64,000 nucleotides of DNA, taken from NCBI GenBank assembly GCA_037447655.1, contig JBBHKE010000719.1, positions 40,104-104,103 on the forward strand. Direction: 5' to 3'. The notes under the pieces are model-generated. The model worked only from the letters and a program-made list of their open reading frames with translations, did not search any database and was not told where the DNA came from. This DNA is from Zygnema cylindricum. Its lineage: Eukaryota > Streptophyta > Zygnematophyceae > Zygnematales > Zygnemataceae. A program made the position numbers and the translations under genes. Shown here one piece after another: positions 22,563 to 35,229 of the stretch; the stretch's first letter is position 1, and each line of letters begins with the position of its first letter.

Positions 22563-24790
22563 CACCTGCCAACTCTTACCGATCGATCGCCGCCAACAAT
22601 CCTCGACCGATCGATCACCGCTGATGAGCCTGAACCGATCGATTGCCGCCGACGATCCTTGACGGATTGATAGCTGCCGACGATCCTCCCCGATTGATCG
22701 CTGACAACGATCCTCGATGGATCGATCGCCGTTGACGATCCTCGATCGATCGATCGCCGCCAACGATCCTTGATCAATCGATCGTGGCCGACGATCCATG
22801 ATTGATCGATTGCCGCCGACGATCCTCGACCAATTGATCTTTGCCGACGATCCTCGACTGATCGATCGCCTCTGACAATCCTTGATCTACCGATCGCCGT
22901 CAACGATCCTCGACCGATCGATTCGTGCCGATTATCCTCGACCGATCGATCATCGCCGACAATCCTCTCTGATTGATTGCCGCCGACGATCCTCGATGAA
23001 TCGATCGGCGCTAATGATCCTCGATCAATCTATCGTTGCTGACGACCCTTGATCGATCGATCGTTATTGACAACCCTTGATCGATCGTCACTGACAATCC
23101 TCGCGTGATCAATCATTGCCTACGATCCTCAATCGATCGATTGCCGCCGATGATCTTCGGTCGATCGATCGTCGTTGATGATCCGTGATGGATTGATTGC
23201 CATCGACATTACTCGATCGATCGATCGCTCTCAATGATCCTCGATCGATCGATCGCCGTCGACGATCCTCGGTCGATCGATCGTTGCTGACAATCCTCCC
23301 ACGATTGATCGCCGCCAACGATCCTCGCTTGATAGATCGCCGCCGACGATCCTCGACTGATTGATCGTTGCTGACAACCCTCGCTCGATCGATTGCCGCT
23401 GACGACCCTCGATCGATTGATCGCCGTCGACGATCCTCCACTGATCGATCGCTGCCGACGATCCTCAATCAATCGATCCTCGGCGACGATCCACCATCGA
23501 TCGATCGTGGCCGACAATCGTCAATCGAGCGATCGTCGCCGACGATCCTCAATCAATCAATTTCCGCCGATGATCCTCGGTCGATCAATTGCCGCTGACG
23601 ATCCTCGGTCGATCGATAGCCGCCGACGATCCTATGTCGATTGATCGCCGCTGACGACCCTCAATCGATCGATCGCCGCCGAGGATCCTTGACCGATCGA
23701 TCGCCGCCGAGGATCCTTGACCGATCGATTGCCGCCAAGGATCCTAGGTTGATCAATCGCCGCCAACGATCCTCAACCGATTGATCGCCTTTAACAATCC
23801 TTGATCTACCGATCGCCGGTGACGATCCTCGACCGATCGATTCCCGCCGACGATCCTCGACCAATCGATTGCCCCCGACAATCCTCGACCGATCGATCGC
23901 CGCCGACGATCCTCGACCGATCGATCGCCGCCGACGATCCTCGACCGATCGATCGCTGCCGAGGATCCTCGATTGATCGATTGCCGTCGATGATCCACGG
24001 TCGATAGATCGCCGCCGACGATCCTCGATCGATCGATTGCCGCCGAGATCACCGCCGAAGATCCTTGCTGGATCAATCGCTGCCGAAGATCCTCGCTTGA
24101 TCAATCGCTGCCGAAGATCCTCGACCGATTGATCGCCTTTGACGATCGTCGATCTACTAATCGCCGCCGAGGATCCTCGCTCGATCGATCGTCGTCGACG
24201 ATCTTAGGTTGATCAATCGCCGCCGACGATCCGTGACCGGTCGATCGTCGCCGACGATACTTGACCGATCGATCGCCGCCGACGATCCTTGACCGATCGA
24301 TCGTCGTCGAAGATCCTCTACCGATCAATTACCGGCAACGATCCTCGATTGATTGATCGCCGGCGACGATCCTCGACCGATCGATCGCCGCCGAGATTGC
24401 CGCTGATGATCCTCGGTCGATCGATTGCCGCTGACGTTCCTCGGTTGATCGATCGCCGTCGACGATCCTCGACCGATCGATCGCCGCCGAGATTGCCGCT
24501 GATGATCCTCGATCGATCAATCGCCGTCGACGATCCTCGGTCGATCGATCGTCGCTGACGATACTCGGTCGATTGATTGCCGCCTACGATCCTCGATCCA
24601 TTGATCTTCGCCGACGATCATCGATCCATTGATCGTCGCCGATCCACGATTAATCGATCGTCGCTGACGATCCTTGGTCGATCGATCGCCAATGACGATC
24701 CTCGGTCGATAGATTGCCGCGGACGATCCTCATTCGATCGATCGCAGCCGACGATACTCGATCGATCAATCGCTGCCGACGATCCTCGGT
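22563..24790. repeat. 28-bp satellite, right block
   Basis: Same 28-bp unit as 13253-15125. Some copies are more uniform here (for example around 23880-23960). It borders the outer end of the palindrome's left arm. Confidence 0.9.
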
Positions 24791-24794
24791 ATCG

Positions 24795-25620
24795 AATTTT
24801 GGATATGTGAATGTAGTGAGATGTCGTTAGATAACCTTTGGACGTGAAAATAACAAAAAGTCTTTAGAATGAAACCTGGATGGGAAAATAACAAAAGGTC
24901 TTCCGTCTCATTTAGGGATGTGAAATTATATCCCAAAGTCTTCAGGTTAAATTTTGGATGTGAAAATAGAAAAAAAGTCGCTAGATTGAATTTTAGATGT
25001 GAACCTAAGAAGAATTTGTGAGATAAAATTTTGGATGTGAATATAACAAAAAGTCGTCCGATTGAACTTTGGTTGTGAATGTATAATTAAGTCGTCAGAA
25101 TACATTTTGGATGTGAAAATATAGCAGAAAGTGGTTAGGTGAAAGTTTGGATGTGAAAATACCGAAAAGTCGCCAAATGAGAATTTGGATGTGAAAATGA
25201 CAAGTAGTTAGATGAATTGTCAGATAAAATTTGTAGATGTGAAAATACTGAAAGGTCGTCATATTTAACTTGGGATGTGAAAATAGCAAAAAGTCGTCTG
25301 AATGAAAAATGGATGTGAAAATGTTTGACATGTCGTTTGATGAAATTTTGGATGTCAAAATATAATGAAAAGTCGTCCGGTGAAATTTTGGGTGTAGAAA
25401 TGACAAAAAGTAGTCGTCAGAATAACTTTTAGATGTGAAAATAGGAAAAACTCGTCGGATTTGGTTTTGGTTGTGAAAATAATTTGTCATCTGAAAGTTT
25501 TTATGTGTAAATAACCATTGCCGTCAGAATGAATTTTGGTTGTGAACATAACAAAAAGTCGTCAGATAACCTTTTGGACGGGAAACTAACAAAAAGTCGT
25601 CAGAATTAAACCTGGATGTG
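24795..25620 (-). repeat. 39-bp-type minisatellite, left arm
   Basis: Degenerate units of about 38-48 bp. On the minus strand each has the form GACGACTTTTTGTTATTTTC + ACATCCAAAATT. It aligns unit by unit with 52206-52752 and 54822-55020. A related array lies at 60440-60895. Confidence 0.85.
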
Positions 25621-25627
25621 AAAATTA

Positions 25628-25673
25628 CACCGTGTATCGCTATTAGTGTTATCACCAATAGCGATTCATGGCG
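25628..25673. mobile_element. collapsed MITE: two TIRs almost adjacent
   Basis: CACCGTGTATCGCTATTAGT faces its inverted copy with only a few bases between, flanked by TA on each side. The same site in the right arm (51989-52204) has a full-length element of about 216 bp, so this is an internal deletion product. Confidence 0.75.
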
Positions 25674-25683
25674 TACTATACTG

Positions 25684-26060
25684 TAGTGTTGTGTATCGAA
25701 TGCCTCCTGCCGATATTCGATATGCACCTAATTTTGAGTACCTGACAATCGACATATCGTTTTGATATATCGAGAAGTTCAATATCGACATGCTTGGTCA
25801 ATATATCGTCCGATATTACAATATATTTCCATCGCGATATATTGAAGGGACTTTAGGTCAAATTTTTTTTTCAAAAACGCCCCTCCCCCCGAGATCTACC
25901 GTACGACTTACAGTACGATTACCGTGATATTTACCGTATGATTTTCCATACTAAATCTGCGCAGACCACCACCTCCTACCAAATATATCGCAATAATTTT
26001 TGTTGGTCCCGGCGCGATATATCGAGCTTTCTTACCGTCGCGATAAATTTTTACCTGATT
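25684..26060 (+). mobile_element. hAT-like terminal fragment, left arm
   Basis: Begins TAGTGTTGTGTATCGAATG and contains repeated CGATATATCG and TACGGTA words. It is the inverted partner of about 51590-51958. The opposite terminus was not located. Confidence 0.55.
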
Positions 26061-26164
26061 AATATCTCCATTTTTCTCTTTTCATAATTCAAAGTAAGCT
26101 ATTTCAGCTTAGGTGCATGTTTCCGTTGTTTGGTAGTTTTCGTTGCTCCATTCAATCAAATCAA

Positions 26165-26235
26165 TCATCTTTCTAAAAAGAAAAAGAAAAAGCGCGATGG
26201 TAAACCATCCGAGTCCACGGGAACAAAGAGGTGCA
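26165..26235 (-). mobile_element. non-LTR retrotransposon 3' tail fragment, left arm
   Basis: On the minus strand, GGATGGTTTACCATCGCGC + CTTTTT matches the region downstream of the reverse-transcriptase pseudogene at 60935-60975. The partner in the right arm is near 51410-51478, where it ends in AATAAAGTCGG and a T-run. Confidence 0.4.
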
Positions 26236-27045
26236 GCAAGCTATAACTCAAACTACATGTGGAAGAAATAAACAAAAAGGATAAGCAAGGCAAAAGCAAC
26301 GAACATACATAATTGCAAGTTGCAAAAAGGTTGAACTCCCTGATGGGAAAGATCTAAAGACAGCGAATAATAATGACAAAATTGGAAATAACTCTGTTGT
26401 ACCTCTAATTCCCTATTAGGAAATCATAAAGGAAGAGAGAAACCATTCAACCGACAACCAAAAAAACAATGTCGAAAAAGAGAGAAAAAGAGAAGCAAAC
26501 CAAGAAGCCGCAAATAAATATAGATCGACAACATTTTTCTCGAAACCTTCAATATTTAAAAACAACAGGCATCATAAGCTCATCCACATAAATGCCCATA
26601 ATCCGGTGTTACATGCTTACAACCTATGGTTTATTTTGAGGAGAAAACTAAACAATGTATTGATAATTAAACAATGTACTTATAACTAAACAAGGTAATT
26701 CAAAGGTAATACATCTATTCTACATTAACAAACTCGATAGGAGTTTTAACCCTACGACTAACCCGAGACTGAGGGAAATATTTTAACTAAACTCCACCAT
26801 AAAGTACAAAAGAAAGAATACATCTTTTGATCCTAAGTTGACCATAAATGACCCTATCAGGTCGCATCACGGAAACACAGAAAAAAATAAAAAAAATGAA
26901 TTTAATACATAAATTTTAATTTTATAACGCTTTGCAATAATGCATCAACTAACCGTCGTCGTCTCCAAGTAAACCTAATAACACGACAAACTTGTACGAA
27001 AACGTAAATAAAAACGTAAGACCTAAAACGTAAATCGATAGTGTA

Positions 27046-30000
27046 CTAAAAATGTAAACCCAAGTCTTTTCTAGTCTTCTCTATAAACAGACCTTTACTT
27101 TTAAGCATTGTGGGCATGATTCCCGTCACGGTCATAAGGGGCAATTGGGCAATCCCATTGGCTCGTCCGAGAGATAGAAGTAAAGCGTCTTGTGGAGGTG
27201 TATAGGGCTTTAATCCGGAGGCATTTAAGCCTTCTTGTAAAAGGAGTTTAAGGTTCGAAGCACATTTTCTCGCATGTTCTTGCGCAGAATAACCTTGTTT
27301 GGCTTCCTGAAGAAAAAAAATATTTAAAAGGAAAGTATTAAAATCGAACGTATAAAAAGAGTGGATAGGTTAGTTTGTTCGGGCGTCCTAAAGAAAACAC
27401 ATAAAAAGTGAAAGTAATAAAAAGAGAGGAAGTGTAAAGAGAAAGAGTGGATGGATTATTGTTCGGGCGTCCTCGAGAAGGAAAAAAACATAGAAAAAGG
27501 AAAGTATAGAATGAGAGAAAGTATAGAAAGAGAAAGGATAAAAAGAGTGGAGAAGTTAGTTTGTTTGGCATCCTAAAGAGAAAACATACAAAAAGGAATA
27601 AAATAAGCACAAAGAGAGTAAGAGAAAGAGAGAAAAAGTGTGTAGATTAGTTTGTTTAGCTTCCTGACGAAAGAACATAAAAAAAGAAAAAATGCAAGTC
27701 CAAAAAGGGTGGATAGGTTGGTTAGTTAGTTAGTTGTGCATTTATTTGGTTATTTTGAAAGGAACTTAGTGTTAAAAGTGTATTGATATAAATTATGGTT
27801 GGAAGACGTGGCTCATTTTGGGCCACCTACTTAAGCAGTGGCATTAATTGTGATTTACATCCAAATAGGCTTTGCCGAAAATCAGTATGTACTTTTTTTA
27901 GGGGTCTTGATAATCGATATATCGGCAATATCCAACAGAAAAAACTCGCAATATATCGATGTCAATATCGCAAAATCGTCAATATTGACTGAAATTCACT
28001 ACCGAATTTCAGCAGTCAGAATTGTCTACGTCATTGGAACCAAATATAGAATCATCAACTAACTGTAAAACATTCCTCGTTTCTTAATGCTAATAGCGAT
28101 CCACGGTGTACTAAAAGGCTACCAATATGAACTTCTAGCTATCACACAGTACATAATTGAAAAGAGTTTGAGGAGGAGGTTTGCACACACAATTATTAGA
28201 GCATTTTAACAGATTATTGTTCTCTAATCTTTTCTTTTCACACAGTTCCTGAAGTTATGTTTGAGTTAGTACAAAATACTAGTGGAACTCACTTACCTTC
28301 ACCTGTTTCCCATTCATGGATTTGCAGTCAAATTGTGAAAAAAACCCAAAAAAACCCTAAAACACCCTGAACCTACCTGGACATTGGTGACATCACCGAT
28401 AGCAAAAATGTTGGAATATCCTCCCACCCGAAAATATTCGTCCACTACAACTCTCCCATTTTCATCCAGACAGTCTTCGAAAGATGCTGAGGAAAAACAC
28501 GACAGAAACCCAACAGTTAATACGCAAAAGAAAAAAAAAAACATTGAAATTAGACCTCATCCAGCATATATGAACATGTCAATGGAGCGAAAAAGATGAT
28601 GAACAAAAAATCGGCCACATATACTTGACAGAAAAATATTGTTGTTGTGTGTTTTTGCTGACATCAGCAAATGTCATGAAAGCCTGTGGACCTTAGGATC
28701 CGTTGGATTTGTTGGACGGAAATGTTTATCTTCCTTTGGCCCCTAATTAGAGTATCATTACTGGAGTTAACAACGCTATATTGCTGACCCTATATTCTAG
28801 CCCCTGAACCTGAAATGGTATTTACAACAGTAATTGTTTTTCTACCGACACTAACTTCACACGGTTCAGAATTAGCCACGTCATTTGGCACACTAATAAT
28901 TTCTTTACTCTAATGGCAAAACAAAGTGTACCGTGCGAATGGTACGTAGTAAAGGGCAAAAAGTTGAAGCCATATCGTACATTCGCAGTTCAAGTTTTAC
29001 AGAGTAAATTTGAACAAGTAAATTTCAAATTAAATTAGCAAAATTTAACTAATAAATGTATACTAAAACCGCATTTTTCTGCGTTTACAAATGGTGTAGC
29101 ATTCTCTGTAGATGCAACAAACAAGAGTTTACAAGTTTATAAAATAGAATGATAGGAAGAGGAAAAAATAAATTGTGAAAGAAATTTTGGCCATTGGCAA
29201 AAACGGCACTTCTCTCCAATTAAACCAAGCCAGCCGAAAGGTGAACTAGTAAGAAAACTGAACTAGCAAACTAATAAGAATGTAAAGAAAACTTGGACAA
29301 CTCACTTCTCAGCCATGAAGTCATTGGTCGACTTCCTGTGGCTATAAACAGATAATCAGTTTCTAATTTTCTCCCATTAGCTGTCACAAAAGTTCCCTTT
29401 TGACCAGTTTCGTGTACACCTGCAAAATTACCCGTCAACAAAACATCAACAGACAAATATCAATAAATAAAGTAGCAATAACAATAAGAATAACAATAAA
29501 AATAACAAGCTACAAAAGGTCATCCAGCCTAAGAAACGAAAGCAAGCAAAAATAGCTCCTAATTGACAGTTTGACAATCCTACCGCCCATCGCTATCAAA
29601 GTTAATGACTCTAATTCGAGTGAGAGATTTTTGGACCCAAAATCATACATTAGTGTTAACAAAACCGTTTAGTTAAGTGACCCATTAAGGGCCACATCGT
29701 TGAACACAATTTAGTGTAGTTAATTCGAATTAAATATCGACAAACCTAATTTCGACCAAAATTCTCCAAAGATATCCGTGGGCATATTTTCGCACATATG
29801 TGAAATGCCGTGTCCCAATGTGCAAAAGGTGCATGTAGCTTTTTGATTCTTGCCTTCAAGATCCTTGTTAGAACCGTGATTTCCAACAAAATTCATGCCA
29901 TCACTTCGGAAGCACAGTTATACGGATCTGCGATAACTTCACGAGTCTATGTAGGCTTTTTTTTTCACATAGTGAGCTAATGTAGACCATACTGTAGCCC

Positions 30001-32425
30001 CATGATTAGAGTGTCACCGCTAATTATGCTTAGAGATATCGTGCGATTCAAAATCTCACCATAATCTAACTTCACGACGTCATTGAATATCACCTCCACT
30101 TTCTTCCTCTTCAGCCATTTAAGTGCAAGTTCACTCGATTTTGACTTCAAAAAGTCCACCAAATGATCTCCAGTGTGTACAATAGTCACATGGATATTTG
30201 GAAAATCTGTCGCAACTTCAGCCGCAAATTCAACACCCACTGGACCTCCTCCAACGACTAAAACAGATTTCGCGGCCTTCAATTTCTTGCATTCTTCACA
30301 AGCAAAACAGAAAGTGTAAGGTTATCGAATGGATGTAATGTGAAAAGTTTTTGGGATTTGTTTGAAATTCTGCTGTTATGTCCATGTCTGTAACATTCAT
30401 TTATGACGCTTACTACAGTAAGTTTCCATAGAGTACTTGTAACTAAAAACCCAACAAATGATAAAGACAAGAAACAGGTGCAGTAACAAAAACAGTGCTT
30501 CTCAGCTCTTGAAAAAATAATTTTATTAAAGCTTGTTTACTAACTATGATGAACTACAAAAAGAGAGAGGGAGGGCCATACTCTCAATCTGCCCACTGCA
30601 CCTTGGTTACAGAAGTCTATCACAAAACTTGTCAGAAGTACACAGAAGAAAAAATGTACCTTCGCACGGAACTCTAAAACAAAATTCATATCGTATATGT
30701 ACACTTGTCTCAAGATGACTTCAAACAATATGAACTTCACAAAGCACACAGGTGATTCCACTTGCGATATTGTTGTCACTTTCGCTTAAAGAAATACAAA
30801 ATACCTCTTCCCTGTTCTTTCTGCTTCCCCGTGTTTTATGCTATCTTTTCATTCCTTATTCCTTTATCCCTTTTTTGTTTTTCTTTTTCTTTAGCTGTAT
30901 TCCTCACCTTTGTAGAAATAGAGAACTCGGTCTTGGAAAGGGATACTACTCTGTGGTTGACTCCCTGTAGCTATTATAAGAAAGTCAAAAGGGACTATGG
31001 TTCCATCTTCAAGGAAAACCTCCGTGTCTGAGGCACTTTTAATAACTCCAACTACTACCTTCGAAAACCGTAAATACTCTAAATGGGGTATAATGATCCG
31101 ATCTGCAACACAAGGCTCCACAAATGCTCGAAGAGTAGCCCAGCGAATCTCGTGGTACTCTTTACTGCAAGATTTAAGAAGCAAACAATGAGAAAAAAAC
31201 CGCATGAAGGTTTGGAGAAAAAAAAGAAGAAATAAATAAATGAGTATGTTGAATTAGGCAGGAAGGAATGGAATAAATGAGTATGTTAAAATAGGCAGGA
31301 AGGAATGGAGGAGAAAGACTTACAGCAAAGCCAACTTCGAACAATAATGAAACTCTCCTAAAAAGAGAATAAATGTAACACAAAAAGAAAGAACTAAGGA
31401 CAGTTACCAACTTTGCAAAAAAAAAAAGGTTCCACATGGAGGGACGGAGTGAGGGGAAGGAGAGGTTTTGCCAAAACTCAATTATCCTGTGCAATGAAAT
31501 GGACCCAAGATGTACATGCCCAGACCAGCATGCATATAAAAAGCTTTTCAAGTACATTGTTAATTTATACCTGCAATTCATGGAGTGAGGGGAGACAGTC
31601 AGTCAAAGAAGATTGAGATATCATAGCTTTCCTTTGTTGGGCTCAGGGGGAGAGGTGGAAAGAGGGGAAGGTGGAAAGAGGGGAAGAGGGGAAGAGGGGA
31701 AGAGAGAGGTGGAAAGAGGGGGAGAGGGAGAGGGAGAGAGAGCGCGAGAGAAAGAGAGAGAGAAAGAGAGAGACGACCATTTACAACATTTACAAATGAA
31801 TAAGAGAGCACAAGGGTAAGATATAGTGCGCCGAACACACAAGTCACAATAGAAACAATCTGGCTAATTCAAATGTTAAGCTGTCAGTTTTTGTCGTTAT
31901 TATTATCTAAAGCCATTTGGTCGCTTCCAAAAAAACAATTTCCGTAGGCCACAATAGAACAATGATGATTTAAACATGATCTGACAAAGACTGCCATTTT
32001 TAGAATAGAATTTGCAAACTTATTCTGTAAAAGTAGGGAAGGAAGTGCCCAAACCAAGCTTTTTTTCATTTAGTTGTTTATTTAAGCAGATCCATCCACT
32101 TCAACAAAACAGAAGAGTAAAATACAAAAAGTGTTTTTGTCTGCTAATTGGTGTGCATAATATAGAGTGGACTGACATTCCCTTTGAAATGCCAATAATG
32201 GAGGTTGTTGAACATTGAGCGACTCTCTAGCGTATGAGCGTGCACTTATTTCGTCAGCTTCTGTGGTAATCAATATTTGCTGCGTCAGCTTCCACGACTA
32301 TGTATGAATGACACGTAGGCTTCTTACCTGTCAATTATCACCACGTCAGCATCCATTTCCAGAAGATGAGCTGCGAGAGCGCCAGCTATGCCGCCTCCGG
32401 CAATCACGACTTTTCTGCGAGCCAT
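27046..32425 (-). CDS. FSP1/AIFM2-like NAD(P)H oxidoreductase, left copy, seven exons
   Basis: Exons (minus): 32425-32328, 31164-30908, 30673-30660 (14-nt microexon), 30285-30060, 29419-29306, 28486-28377 and 27306-27046. All introns are GT..AG. The joined frame is 1080 nt (359 aa), matching the usual family length. FSP1-type flavoproteins reduce quinones with NAD(P)H and protect membranes from lipid peroxidation. Visible motifs: N-terminal FAD Rossmann GGGIAG (residues 10-15), LIIATGS (about 96-102), NAD(P)H Rossmann GGGPVGVE (135-142), second LFIATGS in exon 5, C-terminal NIFAIGD (262-268) and the family-typical RANGIAQLP..PTMLKSK..FIEKTRK end. It lacks the Gly2 used for N-myristoylation in human FSP1. 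Differences from the right copy include Glu for Lys at residue 85 (FLEDG) and Asp for Glu in exon 7. Confidence 0.93.
31648..31777 (-). repeat. GA/CT microsatellite in intron 1, left FSP1 copy
   Basis: About 130 bp of GGGGAAGA/GAGAGA sequence. The equivalent tract in the right copy is about twice as long (45152-45412) and far more C-rich. Confidence 0.85.
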
Positions 32426-32464
32426 CTGTCCCGGTGTGAACACCAAAATGCAAACCTTTTGGAA

Positions 32465-32625
32465 ATGGTCACTTGCTGATTTGAAAGCTGGTTACTTGCT
32501 GACGTGGAAACTGGCTACTTGCTGACGTGGAAACTGGCTACTTGCTGACGTTAAAACTGCGTACTTGCTGATGTGGCAACTGCTTACTTTCTGACTCAAA
32601 ACTGGTTTCTTGCTGAAACTGATAT
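32465..32625 (-). repeat. 23-bp tandem repeat just upstream of FSP1, left arm
   Basis: About seven units of GCTACTTGCTGACGTGGAAACTG (gene strand: CAGTTTCCACGTCAGCAAGTAGC), ending about 40 bp before the start codon. Each good unit contains an ACGT core (CCACGTCAGC), a class bound by plant bZIP factors. The right arm has one unit fewer. Confidence 0.85.
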
Positions 32626-33110
32626 GGAATGAATAGAATAAAGTATCACTGCTGGACCTGTTTCTTTCTCTAATTTGACTCAAACTTGGATTTTACAAAT
32701 CATTCGAGTATTAGTTAGCTCTAAGCTGTCCAGTTTTTCCGTTTTTAATTAGATTCCTGGCGTTATTCTTAGACACAAGAATAGGAGGATGTAGTATATC
32801 CAAATTTGATCGTGATAACTACAATTTTTTTGAATAGCCTGCTTGGTTTTCGATGCTGATGCAAAGGTTCAGCTGTAGACAAAGCGAAATTTGAGTGTCG
32901 TACAATAAATATAGACTGCTAAGTGTTGAGAGGGAAGATCTAAAGACGCCTCGTGTGACACGTGTCGCAGTGACTGGAGCGGAGGATTGCAGAGCAGAAG
33001 AAGGTGAGCAGCAACGCTCCTGCCAACAGCTTGCAGCGCTCCAATAAGTCTGGGCCAGAGAGGTTGCAGGGAGCTGCGGTACAGAAGCACAGAGCTACAG
33101 TACTGTACAG

Positions 33111-33326
33111 TACACCGTGAGTCGGTATTGGCGTAATGGACGCTATTTAAGGTACCTTTTTTTTTTAATTTTCAAATAGAACTATCCACACTATTTAAAA
33201 AAACCCTAATTTTTAATTAGAATAAACGATTTCGTTGAAAATTTCCAAATTCTCAATTAGCGTAAATGACGGTAATTGTTCCTACACGCTAAAGAAACCT
33301 TTACGCGAATAACGATTCACGGTGTA
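33111..33326. mobile_element. MITE with TACACCGTGA TIRs, left arm
   Basis: 216 bp. Left end TACACCGTGAGTCGGTATTG, right end the inverted TACACCGTGAATCGTTATTC. TA at both tips and an AT-rich centre. It sits in a TACTGTAC-rich palindromic context between the two divergent genes. Present in both arms, so it predates the palindrome. Confidence 0.85.
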
Positions 33327-34070
33327 CTGTACTGTAAATGTACATGAACAGAAGAGCAATCCGTACGAAAAATAAAAAAAACGAAAAATACGGCAAATAC
33401 GGAATCGATGTAAAGGACAAATATTCAAATAATAAAATATACGTAAAGGATAGAGTACGAACTTTTAGCGGGGACCAGGCTCATTCCAGGTTCCTTCAGA
33501 GTTTGCGGTTGCAGATAACCGAAGTGAAGAAGACTGCAGGGGAATGGTGCGTCCAGACTTTTTTTTTTCTTTACCACGCTAAGGAAAATGGACACGTGCG
33601 CAAAATAAGTTCATTTTGTAGTTTTGTGCCGTCGATGGATTCACTGAGCGGCTCTCCTTTACTCGTGTTTTTTCTTGTCTGAAGAATTATTACCTTTTAT
33701 TTTTTAGCTTTAGCCCAACTGCCCAAGAGACGGATTTGGCGGAAAGTGTCCGAGAACCGGTTACGTTTCCTCTACATTTTCTCCGACCAACCAAACGCCT
33801 GATTTTGACGATTCTCCCGCATTTTCGGAAAGAATATTATTTCTATCCTTTCAATATAGATTACAATTATTGTCAGGATTTTCTTAAAGGTACATGGACG
33901 CGATCTGTCATGTAAGAAGTCGGTGGGGTACTCTCAAATGTCGGCGTGGATCAACTTATGTGCTACTTCATTGCAATAGTAAACCGCAAGGTCCAATGAA
34001 ATTTTTATGAGCGTAACGACAGTAACCGCTATAGTCCTCTACGGTACATCCTGTTTTGGAAAAGTAACAA

Positions 34071-34412
34071 ATGGTCTGGTATGCACTATGCAGAGAGTGG
34101 CTGTTAAACCGTGCATTTCTGTGCCGTAAGCCGTACGGCTCCATAAGGCGCCAAGGAGATCTCCGAAGATCAGAGGTACAGTTAAATATAGCAATGAATG
34201 TCCCAGAAACCAGCGACAACGGCCGCCTGCAAGCTGACGGCTGCTTGGAATATGCTTTTGACATTTGCGGCAGCGGTGGTTGGCATCTCGGAACCTTACC
34301 TGAAGTGACGTCACATAACCGGTCGCATTATTGCAGGGCGCTAATTGTCGTCACAGGTCACTTGATCAGATGTCAAGCTCCACAAATACCGTACAGTAAT
34401 ACTATGCTGTAG
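34071..34412 (+). CDS. hypothetical 113-aa ORF, left arm
   Basis: ATG to TAG open frame of 113 codons in the intergenic region between FSP1 and the DUF3339-like exon. The predicted protein is the same in the right arm (42535-42876). No domain, signal peptide or membrane segment is recognised. Frames on the opposite strand are also open, so conservation may reflect the DNA (promoter) and not a protein. Low confidence as a gene. Confidence 0.2.
   Translation: MVWYALCREWLLNRAFLCRKPYGSIRRQGDLRRSEVQLNIAMNVPETSDNGRLQADGCLEYAFDICGSGGWHLGTLPEVTSHNRSHYCRALIVVTGHLIRCQAPQIPYSNTML
34306..34313. promoter_or_regulatory. TGACGTCA element, left arm
   Basis: Perfect 8-bp palindromic bZIP/CRE-type site in the intergenic region. 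Conserved at 42634-42641 in the right arm. Confidence 0.5.
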
Positions 34413-34835
34413 CGGTGGACTGTAGAAAACAAGAAAGTACAAAATACATCAGTCATCTGACATGTAAATCACTGTAAATTGAAGTTTTTACTGAAAACTG
34501 TTTCTCGTAATGAGACACGTATCGTACTCGGAAACCTCATGGTCCGATCTATTAATCTTTTCCGATTTGCTTGGACGTCTGTCGTTTGGCTAAACCAAAC
34601 CAGAAAAGTACAATACAGTACAGTACTGTACTGTACTCACGAGCCAGCCGAGGACTTTCAATATATTTACCGAACCGGAAAACGAACGTCAAAGTACTGC
34701 GAAGCTATCCCGAGCGAAAAGTTTCAATAGAACTTTCGCGTGTCACCTTCATGTGACACTCAGTGACGTGTCAGCGGCGACCGACGACTGAAGGAAGTTC
34801 CAGCGCAGGGATGAAAAACGAAGGCGCGCATGCCT

Positions 34836-34845
34836 GCCACGTGGC
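34836..34845. promoter_or_regulatory. perfect G-box GCCACGTGGC, left arm
   Basis: Palindromic 10-bp G-box about 390 bp upstream of the DUF3339-like start. Plant bZIP and bHLH factors bind this core. Conserved in the right arm. Confidence 0.6.
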
Positions 34846-35162
34846 ACTTGCTTTTCTTGTTTGCCGCCGAGCCGGCATTACCAACGCGTCAATTGTAAAT
34901 TCTCGAACACCGTACTTGATGATTCTTTTGTACCTTTTTCTGTGAATCCGTACAGATTTGGGAGGCGATTCTAATGGTCACCCAGCCGTTGTACTCTTTT
35001 CCGAAGTACTTTTGCACTTTTTTTTTTCCTTCCATTCCCTTCCTCCCACTACCACGACTCCTACAAATCCTATCTTCATTTCATTAATTTCGCCTACGTT
35101 CCTCTCCCTCTCTCTCTCTCCCACTCCCCCTCCGCCCCCTTAAATTCAAAAAAGAAAAAAAT

Positions 35163-35169
35163 TATAAAA
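35163..35169 (+). promoter_or_regulatory. TATA box of the DUF3339-like gene, left arm
   Basis: TATAAAA 61 bp upstream of the ATG at 35230. The partner in the right arm is 41777-41783 (minus). Confidence 0.5.
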
Positions 35170-35229
35170 TCCTATTGTCTTATTTCTTTCTGCACTTCTT
35201 TTTCTCTTTTATTTGTCCTCTCTCCCACC

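Noticed and set aside
24795-25620. CRISPR-like array
   Set aside because: Units are degenerate tandem repeats without unique spacers, in a eukaryotic intron- and transposon-rich context.
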